From positions 372,001 to 436,000 of the forward strand of contig NZ_MTQL01000006.1 of NCBI RefSeq assembly GCF_001984125.1: a stretch of 64,000 nt of DNA. Reading direction: 5' to 3'. Origin of the DNA: Leifsonia sp. ALI-44-B (GTDB lineage Bacteria > Actinomycetota > Actinomycetes > Actinomycetales > Microbacteriaceae). Both the position numbers and the translations under genes were made by a program. A model generated the notes under the pieces. It made no database searches. It saw nothing but the letters and a program-made list of their open reading frames with translations, and was not told where the DNA came from. This document shows, one piece after another, positions 37,983 through 44,632 of this stretch (its first letter is position 1; each line of letters begins with the position of its first letter).

Positions 37983-38008
37983 CCTCCAGATCTCAATCCG
38001 GAGGCTTG
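37983..38008 (-). terminator. Terminator-like hairpin after tRNA-like unit 2
   Basis: Stem AAGCCTCC with GGAGGCTT plus inner GAT/ATC pairs, followed on the minus strand by TTCTGCTT. It is a diverged copy of the hairpin at 38124-38152. The differences fall on both arms so that pairing is kept. Confidence 0.7.
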
Positions 38009-38010
38009 GT

Positions 38011-38085
38011 TGGCTGGCCGTACCGGGATCGAACCAGCGCGATCGCAGGTTATGCGATCGCGGGTCACTGTCGATCCCCTACTCG
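38011..38085 (-). pseudogene. Decayed tRNA-like unit (copy 2)
   Basis: This 75-base segment lies exactly 144 bases downstream (transcriptionally) of tRNA-Val(GAC) and has the same length. It keeps the T-arm (GCTGGTTCGATCCCGGT), the acceptor 3' strand and GCCA end, and an anticodon-like arm with loop ATAACCT (AAC, Val). The arm has a nine-base palindromic stem (CGCGATCGC/GCGATCGCG). The 5' acceptor strand and D-arm do not pair or match, so it is judged a degenerate tRNA copy. Confidence 0.6.
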
Positions 38086-38123
38086 AATCTCTGCTGCTCG
38101 AAGTTGCAGCTTGTCCTAAACAG

Positions 38124-38152
38124 AAAACCCCCGGATCTTGATCCGGGGGTTT
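38124..38152 (-). terminator. Terminator after the Gly-Cys-Val tRNA cluster
   Basis: Thirteen paired bases (arms 38125-38137 and 38140-38152, AAACCCCCGGATC with its complement) and TTTTCTG on the minus strand just after the stem. It starts three bases past the encoded CCA of tRNA-Val. The symmetry means it could also stop plus-strand transcription. Confidence 0.92.
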
Positions 38153-38154
38153 GA

Positions 38155-38229
38155 TGGTGGGCGATACTGGGATCGAACCAGTGACCTCTTCCGTGTCAGG
38201 GAAGCGCGCTACCGCTGCGCCAATCGCCC
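38155..38229 (-). tRNA. tRNA-Val (anticodon GAC)
   Basis: Full cloverleaf: acceptor GGGCGAT/ATCGCCC, D-arm GCGCAGCGGTAGCGC, anticodon stem CTTCC/GGAAG with loop CTGACAC (GAC), T-arm ACTGG/CCAGT with TTCGATC. The 3' CCA is encoded. It is the last gene of a Gly-Cys-Val cluster. Confidence 0.97.
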
Positions 38230-38265
38230 GCTGAACATCTTTCGATGTGTGGGGTTTGTGAGTGT

Positions 38266-38339
38266 TGGAGGTGGCGACGGGATTCGAACCCGTGTGGACG
38301 GCTTTGCAGGCCGCTGCCTCGCCTCTCGGCCACGCCACC
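38266..38339 (-). tRNA. tRNA-Cys (anticodon GCA)
   Basis: Acceptor GGTGGCG/CGCCACC, anticodon loop CTGCAAA (GCA) closed by CGGC/GCCG, T-loop TTCGAAT, discriminator U and an encoded CCA. Middle gene of the minus-strand tRNA cluster. Confidence 0.97.
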
Positions 38340-38393
38340 GCGTGTGGTTGCCCACATGCCGTGACCAGCCTGGAAGACTGATCTTGACACTCG

Positions 38394-38465
38394 AGCGGAT
38401 GACGAGATTCGAACTCGCGACCCTCACCTTGGCAAGGTGATGCGCTACCACTGCGCCACATCCGC
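38394..38465 (-). tRNA. tRNA-Gly (anticodon GCC)
   Basis: Acceptor GCGGATG/CATCCGC, D-arm GCGCAGTGGTAGCGC, anticodon loop TTGCCAA (GCC) closed by CACC/GGTG, T-loop TTCGAAT. CCA is not encoded (CGA follows the discriminator). First gene of the cluster. Confidence 0.97.
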
Positions 38466-38493
38466 ATTGCGCTCATTTCTGAGTGCTTAGGAA

Positions 38494-38522
38494 CTCTAAC
38501 TGACGGGGAACGCTTTGCACAA
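38494..38522 (-). promoter_or_regulatory. Promoter of the Gly-Cys-Val tRNA cluster
   Basis: TTGTGC at 38517-38522 and TTAGAG at 38494-38499 with a 17-base spacer. The start would fall about 20 bases before tRNA-Gly. The 289-base region 38466-38754 between the divergent tRNAs is otherwise relatively AT-rich and holds no gene. Confidence 0.55.
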
Positions 38523-38715
38523 ACCGAGAACCCACTTTTTCGGTTTTCGGGCTGTTTGTGACGTTTTCGGCCGCCCCGTTTGGGTAGCCGATTCGGGATG
38601 TGACCGGGCCGATTCTCTTAGGGTAATTTTTCTCTATTTTTCGGCAAATTTTTCTCCGAAGCACTCCCCCGGACGCTTGCGCCCTCCCGGTTCGCGTTTC
38701 TCGGTTTCGCTCCGC

Positions 38716-38721
38716 TAAGAT
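38716..38721 (+). promoter_or_regulatory. Probable -10 box of tRNA-Val(CAC)
   Basis: TAAGAT lies 33 bases before the mature 5' end of the tRNA. TTCGCG at 38691-38696 is a weak -35 candidate with a 19-base spacer. Confidence 0.45.
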
Positions 38722-38754
38722 CGAATCTCGCAGGCGGACGTTCTTCCGTTTCGC

Positions 38755-38830
38755 GGGCGATTGGCGCAGTTGGTAGCGCGCTTCCTTCACACGGAAGAGG
38801 TCATCGGTTCGAGTCCGGTATCGCCCACCA
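38755..38830 (+). tRNA. tRNA-Val (anticodon CAC)
   Basis: Acceptor GGGCGAT/ATCGCCC, D-arm GCGCAGTTGGTAGCGC, anticodon stem CTTCC/GGAAG with loop TTCACAC (CAC), T-loop TTCGAGT and an encoded CCA. It is close in sequence to the minus-strand tRNA-Val(GAC), with which it is divergent. Confidence 0.97.
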
Positions 38831-38839
38831 GTCCCTCCT

Positions 38840-38869
38840 CTCCGTCAGCTCAAGCTGGCGGAGTTTTTT
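38840..38869 (+). terminator. Intrinsic terminator after tRNA-Val(CAC)
   Basis: Ten-base-pair stem (arms 38840-38849 and 38854-38863, one G-U pair) with loop TCAA, followed by six T. It starts nine bases after the tRNA CCA. Confidence 0.93.
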
Positions 38870-39007
38870 GTGCCCAAGATTTCTGCGCCTCGCTTTCTAG
38901 GCGGCGTCCGCTGGTTCGTCAACGGGGTGTCGCCGCTATGACGACCGTTTTAGCGTGGACGGTGTTCGACCGGTTGGCCGGACGACGTCGAAAGGGAGGA
39001 TTCCACG

Positions 39008-39559
39008 ATGACTGAGAACATTTCGGGTAAGAAAGTCGCTTTTCTGTTGACCGACGGTTTCGAGGACGCCGAGCTGACGAGCCCGTGGCAGGCCGTGACG
39101 GAGGCTGGCGGCATCCCCACCCTCGTTGCACCGTCTTCGGGTGAGGTGACCGGCAAGAACGGCCACACGCAGGGTGTCGATCAGACCGTTGCGGATGCTT
39201 CGGCGGACGCGTTCGATGCGCTCGTGTTGCCGGGTGGGGTCGTGAACGCCGACAACATCCGTATGGAGCAGGGCGCCGTGTCGTTCGCCCGCTCGTTCTT
39301 CGAGCAGCACAAACCTGTCGGCGTGATCTGCCACGGCCCATGGCTGCTGATCGAGGCCGATGTGGTTCGCGGACGCCAGATGACGAGCTTCGCCAGCCTG
39401 CAGACCGACCTCAAGAACGCCGGCGCTGACTGGGTCGACGAAGAGGTCGTGGTCGACAGCGGCCTCGTCTCGAGCCGCACGCCCGACGACCTGCCGGCGT
39501 TCAACGCCAAGCTCGTCGAGGAGATTGCCGAGGGCGAGCACTCTGGACAGACCGCCTAG
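39008..39559 (+). CDS. DJ-1/PfpI family amidotransferase-like protein
   Basis: A 183-residue single-domain protein of the PfpI/YhbO branch. It has KKVAFLLTDGFEDAELTSP with the conserved acidic residue, and the nucleophile elbow VGVICHGPWLLIEADVV with Cys108-His109. Relatives act as proteases, glyoxalase III-like enzymes or stress-repair deglycases; which applies here cannot be told from sequence. A strong ribosome site AAAGGGAGGA lies before the ATG at 39008. It stands alone between a tRNA terminator and the CYTH gene. Confidence 0.9.
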   Translation: MTENISGKKVAFLLTDGFEDAELTSPWQAVTEAGGIPTLVAPSSGEVTGKNGHTQGVDQTVADASADAFDALVLPGGVVNADNIRMEQGAVSFARSFFEQHKPVGVICHGPWLLIEADVVRGRQMTSFASLQTDLKNAGADWVDEEVVVDSGLVSSRTPDDLPAFNAKLVEEIAEGEHSGQTA

Positions 39560-39694
39560 GAGCCGCCGGGCGGTGAGCGATGAGGGGATGGCGTTGCGGC
39601 GCTCATCCCCTTTTTGCTGCCCGGTGATCGTGGCGACGGAGCGCGTCGGCGTGGGTGCTGGCGGCGACATCGGCATCCGGGTAGACAGGGTGTC

Positions 39695-40333
39695 ATGTCA
39701 GGTGCCGAGCAGGTCGAGATCGAACGCAAGTATGACGTTGCCGCGGAGAGCGCCGTGCCCGACCTGAACGAGGTCGACGGCGTCGCGAGCGTTACGCGGC
39801 ACGAGGGTGTGCCGCTCGATGCGCTCTACTTCGACACCGAGGATCACGTTCTCGCGGCAAACCACATCATCATCCGGCGGCGTTCCGGCGGCGCGGACGA
39901 GGGCTGGCACGTGAAGCTGCCCGCCGACGAGGGGCGCACCGAGGTGCACTGGCCGCTGGAGGACGGATCCGAGGAGTCGGTGCCCGAGGGCGTGCTCGAA
40001 CGTCTGGCAGCCGTGCTGGAGGGTCGCGCGGTGACGCCGCTGGCGCGCATCCACACGGTTCGCACGCTCGTTCACCTGCAGGATGCCGCGGGGAACGATG
40101 TCGCCGAGATCGCCGACGACGAGGTCTCGACGACGGACCTGCGGGCTGGAACGAAACGAGCCTGGCGTGAGTGGGAGGCGGAACTCCTGCCGGCGGCGCC
40201 CGCTACGCGTGACGAGCGCACGGCTCTGTTGGATGACATCGAGCGAGTCCTCGTCGCGGCCGGGGCCCGCCCCTCGTCGACCGTCGCGAAGATTGCTCGC
40301 GCCCTAGGGGCCGACGCGAACTTCGAGGGGTAG
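39695..40333 (+). CDS. CYTH domain protein
   Basis: A 212-residue member of the CYTH superfamily (class IV adenylate cyclase / thiamine and inorganic triphosphatase fold). The diagnostic ExExK motif is EIERK at residues 8-12 of MSGAEQVEIERKYDV. Tunnel-lining basic and acidic residues appear as IIIRRRSGG, WHVKLP, EIADDEV and WREWEAELL. It lacks the C-terminal CHAD domain often fused to it, which could have been expected in about 500 residues. Likely hydrolyses or binds a triphosphate or polyphosphate. The ATG at 39695 was chosen over longer in-frame sequence because the motif then sits at the usual position. Confidence 0.88.
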   Translation: MSGAEQVEIERKYDVAAESAVPDLNEVDGVASVTRHEGVPLDALYFDTEDHVLAANHIIIRRRSGGADEGWHVKLPADEGRTEVHWPLEDGSEESVPEGVLERLAAVLEGRAVTPLARIHTVRTLVHLQDAAGNDVAEIADDEVSTTDLRAGTKRAWREWEAELLPAAPATRDERTALLDDIERVLVAAGARPSSTVAKIARALGADANFEG

Positions 40334-40359
40334 AGGGATAACGCCGAGATCATCAACGT

Positions 40360-40450
40360 GGCGCGCAGAGTGGCCTCCGCGCCGCACAAAGCGGCCTCCG
40401 CGCACACAGGGTCCGCGCAGAGCAGCCTCCACGCACAGCGGCCTCGAGGG
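40360..40450. repeat. Degenerate short direct repeats after the CYTH gene
   Basis: About five imperfect copies of a unit like CGCRCARAGYGGCCTCC occur in the 117-base gap between the convergent CYTH and GST-like genes. The spacing varies from about 17 to 22 bases. No hairpin with a U-tract is visible; it may still serve as a transcript end. Confidence 0.5.
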
Positions 40451-41467
40451 CTAGTCGCGGAGCGGCGGGACCTCTTCGCCGGCACGGGGCGGTTGCGGGG
40501 CTGTGCCGTCGCCGAACGGGCGACCGCCGAGGGATTCGCGGCCGTGCGGGGTGAGCCATCCGGTCTCTGAGGGGCCCTTCGGCACGATGCCCGTCGGGTT
40601 GATGTCGCTGTGAACGATGTAGTAATGCTTCTTGATCTGGTCGAAGTCGATCGTGTCGCCGAATCCGGGGGTCTGGAAGAGGTCGCGAGCGTAGGCCCAG
40701 AGGACGGGCATCTCGGTCAGTTTGTTGCGGTTGCACTTGAAGTGGCCGTGGTAGACGGCGTCGAAGCGGGCGAGCGTCGTGAAGAGGCGGACATCCGCTT
40801 CGGTGATGGTGTCGCCCACCAGGTAGCGCTGACCCGCGAGCCGTTCCTCAAGCCAGTCGAGGCGCGCGAAGAGGGTGTCGTAGGCTCGCTCGTAGGCACG
40901 CTGCGAACCGGCGAAACCGGCCTTGTAGACGCCGTTGTTGACGTCGTGGAAGATCTTCTCGGCGACGTCGTCGATTTCGGCGCGGAGATGTTCGGGGTAG
41001 AGCTCAGGTGCGCCCTCGCGGTGGAATTCGGTCCACTCGGTCGAGAGGTCGAGCGTGATCTGGGGGTAGTTGTTGGTGACGACCTTGCCGCTCGGAACGT
41101 CGACGATGGCGGGCACCGTGATGCCGCGCGGATAATCGGGGAACCGCGCGAAGAAGGCCTGCTGCAGGCGCTCGATGCCGAGCACCGGGTCGACGCCACC
41201 CTCGTCGAGGTCGAACGTCCAGCTGTCCGCGTCGTGCGTGGGGCCGGGCAGCCCGAGGCTGATCGCATCTTCGAGTCCCAGCAGGCGCCGCACGATGATG
41301 GAGCGGTTGGCCCAGGGGCACGCGCGGGCCGCTACCAGCCGGTATCGTCCCGCCTCGACCGGCCAGCCGTCGCGGCCGTCACGCGTGATGCGGTCCTCGA
41401 TGTAGTTGGTGTCTCGGTTGAACTCTTGACCGGGCTCGACATAGCGACCCTGCGTGCTCTCTGCCAT
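40451..41467 (-). CDS. Glutathionyl-hydroquinone reductase family (likely mycothiol-dependent)
   Basis: A 338-residue GST-fold enzyme of the YqjG/ECM4/PcpF family, with the catalytic cysteine Cys50 in ARACPWANR and the family segments VPAIVDVPSGKVVTNNYPQI, GVYKAGFAGSQRAYE and ADVRLFTTLARFDAVYHGHFKCNR. These enzymes reduce S-thiol adducts of hydroquinones. Actinobacteria use mycothiol rather than glutathione, so the in vivo substrate is probably an S-mycothionyl adduct, an inference. It is 9 bases upstream of nothing in the same direction except a small acidic-protein gene beyond its start. Confidence 0.9.
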   Translation of the reverse strand: MAESTQGRYVEPGQEFNRDTNYIEDRITRDGRDGWPVEAGRYRLVAARACPWANRSIIVRRLLGLEDAISLGLPGPTHDADSWTFDLDEGGVDPVLGIERLQQAFFARFPDYPRGITVPAIVDVPSGKVVTNNYPQITLDLSTEWTEFHREGAPELYPEHLRAEIDDVAEKIFHDVNNGVYKAGFAGSQRAYERAYDTLFARLDWLEERLAGQRYLVGDTITEADVRLFTTLARFDAVYHGHFKCNRNKLTEMPVLWAYARDLFQTPGFGDTIDFDQIKKHYYIVHSDINPTGIVPKGPSETGWLTPHGRESLGGRPFGDGTAPQPPRAGEEVPPLRD

Positions 41468-41476
41468 GCGTCGAGC

Positions 41477-41737
41477 CTACGCGTCGCCGTCTGACGAGGC
41501 TGCGCCCGAGGCGTCGTCGTCTTCCGACTCGACCGTGTCGCTGTCGGCGTCGTAGGTGTAGGCGGGGCCGTCGGCGGTTTCGCCCGCTTCGGTGCCATCG
41601 GCCTTCGAGCCGCCGCCCTCGGTCGACTCCTCGGCCGGGTCGGTCGGGAACGGTCCGCCGTAGCCGCCGGTCCCCTGCTCTTCGGCCTTCTCGACGGTGT
41701 AGTCGCCGTCGTTTTCTCCGATGTTTGCGTCAGGCAT
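41477..41737 (-). CDS. Small acidic disordered protein
   Basis: An 86-residue protein rich in Asp, Glu, Gly and Ser (EKAEEQGTGGYGGPFPTDPAE, DADSDTVESEDDDASG) without hydrophobic segments, signal peptide or known domain. It begins MPDANIGENDGDYTVEKAEE after AAAAGGAGCGAC, a strong ribosome site, and lies nine bases before the GST-like gene in the same direction, so the two are probably cotranscribed. It is very likely soluble, anionic and unstructured. No function is proposed. Confidence 0.7.
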   Translation of the reverse strand: MPDANIGENDGDYTVEKAEEQGTGGYGGPFPTDPAEESTEGGGSKADGTEAGETADGPAYTYDADSDTVESEDDDASGAASSDGDA

Positions 41738-41938
41738 GTCGCTCCTTTTGTCGGTGTGTTCAGCAGACTAGGTGAGCGTCCGCGGCCGAGACACGGGGTT
41801 GCGAGAAGGCCCGCGGCATGCCACTAGGCACGGATGCTGCGGCGTCAGGCAGCCGACGAGGAGGCGGCCAGGCGAGGCCACGCGGTCGGTGGCGGCTCCA
41901 GGCGGCGGGCGTGCGGAGCCACGCCGTTGCGCGCTCCC

Positions 41939-42769
41939 TCAGGCGGTGCCCGCGCGACGGGGCTTGCGGAGCGCGGCGGGTCGATACGGCGAGACGGTCG
42001 GGTCGTCGGTGATCCAGAAGCGCCACGGGAAAGCATCCGAACCCGCCTCGCCGCTCACGCCCGTGCGCGGGCCACGAGAGATGTGAGCGGGCGGGACATC
42101 GGGCAGTTCGAGGTGGGCCCGCGTGCGTTTGTCGAGCGGGCGCTTCGCCACGAGTCGCATGTCATCAGAACTGTCGGCCGCGAGGCGCTCGTCGCCAGAA
42201 TTCTCGGCCGCGAGGCGCTCTTTGTCGGAACCTTCGGCCGCGAGGTGCTCGTCGCCGGCAGGCTCTGACGCAGGGGGCTCTTCAGGCCCGGATGACGGGG
42301 GCACGGTGTCGCTCAGCGCATCCATGCCGTCGTGCTCCGTGTAGACGAGGCCGAGCGCCTGGGCAAGACGACCCGGCCCCCTGGCGAGGTCGCGAGACGT
42401 CTTGGCGGCCGGACGGCGGCTGCGGGCCAGTTCCTCCCCCGCAACGATCTCGCCGGCCCTGAGCAGCACCCCCGACGCGATGCCCTCGGGCGAACAGACC
42501 ACGTTGACGGCGTTGTGCATGCCGTAGGAGAAGTACACGTAGAGGTGCCCGGGCTCGCCGAACATGGTGGCATTGCGGGCCGTCTTGCCCATGCGGGCGT
42601 GCGAGCCGGCGTCGTGCACCTGCCCGGTGCCGAGACCGTGGTAGGCCTCGGTCTCGGTGATGCGCACCGTGATGGCGCCCTCGGGAGACGAGATCGTGAG
42701 GTGGGCTCCGAGAAGTTCGGGGGCTACCTCGAGCGCGTCGCGGGCGAAGAAGGTTCGGGATGCGCGCAT
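41939..42769 (-). CDS. DNA-3-methyladenine glycosylase (AAG/MPG family) with repeat insert
   Basis: Removes alkylated bases in base excision repair. The AAG fold is clear from RITETEAYHGLGTGQVHDAGS with the catalytic glutamate, NATMFGEPGHLYVYFSYGMHNAVNVVC and GVLLRAGEIVAG. The 276-residue protein is about 70 residues longer than usual: residues 151-210 form a low-complexity insert with four ten-residue repeats of type GDERLAAENS, placed before the conserved C-terminal ITDDPTVSPYRP region. The insert is coded by a 30-bp tandem repeat. The gene lies between the acidic-protein gene and the FUSC gene on the same strand. Confidence 0.93.
   Translation of the reverse strand: MRASRTFFARDALEVAPELLGAHLTISSPEGAITVRITETEAYHGLGTGQVHDAGSHARMGKTARNATMFGEPGHLYVYFSYGMHNAVNVVCSPEGIASGVLLRAGEIVAGEELARSRRPAAKTSRDLARGPGRLAQALGLVYTEHDGMDALSDTVPPSSGPEEPPASEPAGDEHLAAEGSDKERLAAENSGDERLAADSSDDMRLVAKRPLDKRTRAHLELPDVPPAHISRGPRTGVSGEAGSDAFPWRFWITDDPTVSPYRPAALRKPRRAGTA
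42174..42263. repeat. In-frame 30-bp tandem repeat inside the glycosylase gene
   Basis: Three copies begin at 42174, 42204 and 42234 with the shared core TCGGCCGCGAGGCGCTC; a fourth, more diverged copy precedes them. The period is exactly ten codons, so copy-number change keeps the frame. Confidence 0.9.
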
Positions 42770-42781
42770 CCGCTCATCTTC

Positions 42782-43987
42782 TCAAGCGGTCGGGGTGCCG
42801 GGCAATGGGCCGAGGGTCCCGGATGCCGGTGCGCTGTCGCGGCGGCCCCAGAGCGCCCAGGTCGCCGCGGCCACGAGGAGGGCGACGACGGTTCCGAGGG
42901 CTGTCTCGACGAGGCGGTCGACGACGAGGGTCGCCGTGTCTGTGGGATGCGCGAGGTCGATCATGACGAGGGCGAGCGGTGTGACGAACAGCAGCGCGAA
43001 GCCGTAGTTGCGCGTGACGAAGAGTTCGGCCGCGATCTGCAGGGCCACTACGAGCGCGATGGCCGCGAGACCCGACGGCTGGGCGGCGAGAAGGATAGCC
43101 GCGAGGATGAGGCCGAGGAAGGTTCCGGCGATGCGGTGGGTGGCGCGCAGGGCCGAATGCGAGAGGCGCACGGCGACGAGGGGAACGACGGCGGCGATCA
43201 TGGCCCAGTAGGGGTGGCCGATGCCGAGAGCCGTGGAGAGGCCGCCGGCGAGGGCCGCTGCGACGCCGAAGCGGGCGGCGTGGGCGAGGCGTTGGGCGCC
43301 GCCGGGGAGGAGCATGGCAAGCCGGCCGGCGGCGGGCTCCGAGGCAGAGACGGAGGCCGAGGGGGTCGCTGTGGCGGGAGCTGCGCTCGACTCGGACATT
43401 GCGCGGGAGCCTGATGGAGCGGCCTCGGGCTGGGCAGACGCCGCGCCACGGCGCTCCGCGCGAGCGCGCCTCACGATCACAGCGCCCGCAGCGCCCACGA
43501 TGAGCGACACGACCGCCGCGCCCGACGACACCACGAAGGCGACCAGGAGCGAGCCAGGGCCGGGCGGCACCGACGCCACGGCGCACAACGCGAAGACACC
43601 GAAGAGCGGGCCGGGCGGGTTCCAGCGGAAGACGTCGGAGAGGACGGCCACGAGCGTGGCCCACGCCGCACCGATGCCGACGATCCACCATTCGTGCGCG
43701 GGCATCCCGGCGATGACGACGCCGAGAACGACCGCACCGACCAGCACGATCGCGGCCGAAAGCTGCATGCGGAACCGGTGCCGATAACCCACGTTGCGGC
43801 CGTAGAGGGCCGCAAACGACCCGAAGGCGGCATACAAGGACCATTCGACGTGACCGAGCGCCCAGACCGTGACGAGCGGCACGACGACGGAGATGCCGGC
43901 GCGAGCGGCAACCCGATGAGAGCCCGCGTGGGGCCCGAAGACGAAGACGGTCTTCCACCAGGGAAGGGCGGGCGCAGCAGAACTCAT
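42782..43987 (-). CDS. FUSC-type membrane protein
   Basis: A 401-residue inner-membrane protein with two clusters of membrane segments separated by an Ala/Pro/Ser-rich cytoplasmic linker (residues 180-225, for example SESSAAPATATPSASVSAS). The second cluster (GIGHPYWAMIAAVVPLVAV, THRIAGTFLGLILAAILLA) matches the fusaric acid resistance FUSC domain; relatives are thought to export aromatic acids or toxic compounds. It is divergent from a MarR regulator 41 bases away, which suggests inducible control by its substrate. A TAAAAT box seven bases from the ATG points to a leaderless mRNA. Confidence 0.88.
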   Translation of the reverse strand: MSSAAPALPWWKTVFVFGPHAGSHRVAARAGISVVVPLVTVWALGHVEWSLYAAFGSFAALYGRNVGYRHRFRMQLSAAIVLVGAVVLGVVIAGMPAHEWWIVGIGAAWATLVAVLSDVFRWNPPGPLFGVFALCAVASVPPGPGSLLVAFVVSSGAAVVSLIVGAAGAVIVRRARAERRGAASAQPEAAPSGSRAMSESSAAPATATPSASVSASEPAAGRLAMLLPGGAQRLAHAARFGVAAALAGGLSTALGIGHPYWAMIAAVVPLVAVRLSHSALRATHRIAGTFLGLILAAILLAAQPSGLAAIALVVALQIAAELFVTRNYGFALLFVTPLALVMIDLAHPTDTATLVVDRLVETALGTVVALLVAAATWALWGRRDSAPASGTLGPLPGTPTA

Positions 43988-43991
43988 GCTG

Positions 43992-44008
43992 TATATTTTA
44001 CCCGTAAA
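43992..44008. promoter_or_regulatory. Divergent FUSC/MarR promoter with probable operator
   Basis: The 41-base gap holds TATATT (43992-43997, plus, for the MarR gene) and TAAAAT (43995-44000, minus, for the FUSC gene). The inverted repeat TTTACCCGTAAA at 43997-44008 overlaps both. A repressor bound there would block both promoters. Confidence 0.6.
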
Positions 44009-44028
44009 GCATTTGGCAAAGGAGCGGC

Positions 44029-44550
44029 ATGCCCGGCACCCCTGACTCTCACGAGATCCGAGACTCCGTCGACGAGACGCGCGCCGCCTGGGCGACCGTA
44101 CGGCCCGAACTCGACACGACCGCGATCGCCGTGCTCGGCCGCATCCATCGCCTGTCGCGGGCGGTCACCCTGCTGAGCGACGCCCTGCTCGAACCCTTCG
44201 GCATCGGCCGCGGCGAATTCGACGTGCTCACGGTGCTGCGCCGGTCCGGCTCCCCCGTCGCCGCCACCCGGCTGGCGCATCTTCTGACGGTGTCCAACGC
44301 GGCCATCACCAAGCGGATGCTGCGGCTCGAAGCGTCCGGTCTCGCCGAGCGGCAGCGCGCCAGCCACGACAAGCGCGTCGTGCTCGTCGACCTCACCCCC
44401 GCCGGTCGCGATCTCATCGACGACGCCCTGCCCGCCCAGCTGGCACTCGAGGCCGAGATCGCCGCCGTGCTTGGGGGAGGCGATCGTGAGGCCACCGAAA
44501 ACGCCCTACGCCGATTGCTGGTCGAAGCCGAACGACGGCTGAACGGCTGA
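44029..44550 (+). CDS. MarR family transcriptional regulator
   Basis: A 173-residue winged-helix dimer-type regulator. The DNA-binding domain is clear: FGIGRGEFDVLTVLRRSG, RLAHLLTVSNAAITKRMLRLE as recognition helix region, and the wing ERQRASHDKRVVLVDLTPAGRD. N- and C-terminal helices give the dimer interface. It has a strong ribosome site AAAGGAG. Divergence from the FUSC transporter gene and a shared palindrome suggest that it represses both, with release by an aromatic ligand. Confidence 0.93.
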   Translation: MPGTPDSHEIRDSVDETRAAWATVRPELDTTAIAVLGRIHRLSRAVTLLSDALLEPFGIGRGEFDVLTVLRRSGSPVAATRLAHLLTVSNAAITKRMLRLEASGLAERQRASHDKRVVLVDLTPAGRDLIDDALPAQLALEAEIAAVLGGGDREATENALRRLLVEAERRLNG

Positions 44551-44632
44551 ACGAATAAACGACTGACGCGCGCGCATCCCGTCGGCCAGCCCTCGCGTCG
44601 TTAACCCGAACGCGCGGTGATTGAATAGCGGG

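Noticed and set aside
37866-38085. Two additional functional valine tRNAs
   Set aside because: The 5' acceptor strand and D-arm are missing or unpaired in both units, so they are listed as decayed copies.
37866-38465. Integrated mobile element at the tRNA cluster
   Set aside because: No integrase, phage or conjugation gene lies nearby and the repeats are 145 bases apart, too close to bound an element; only an ancient remnant remains possible.
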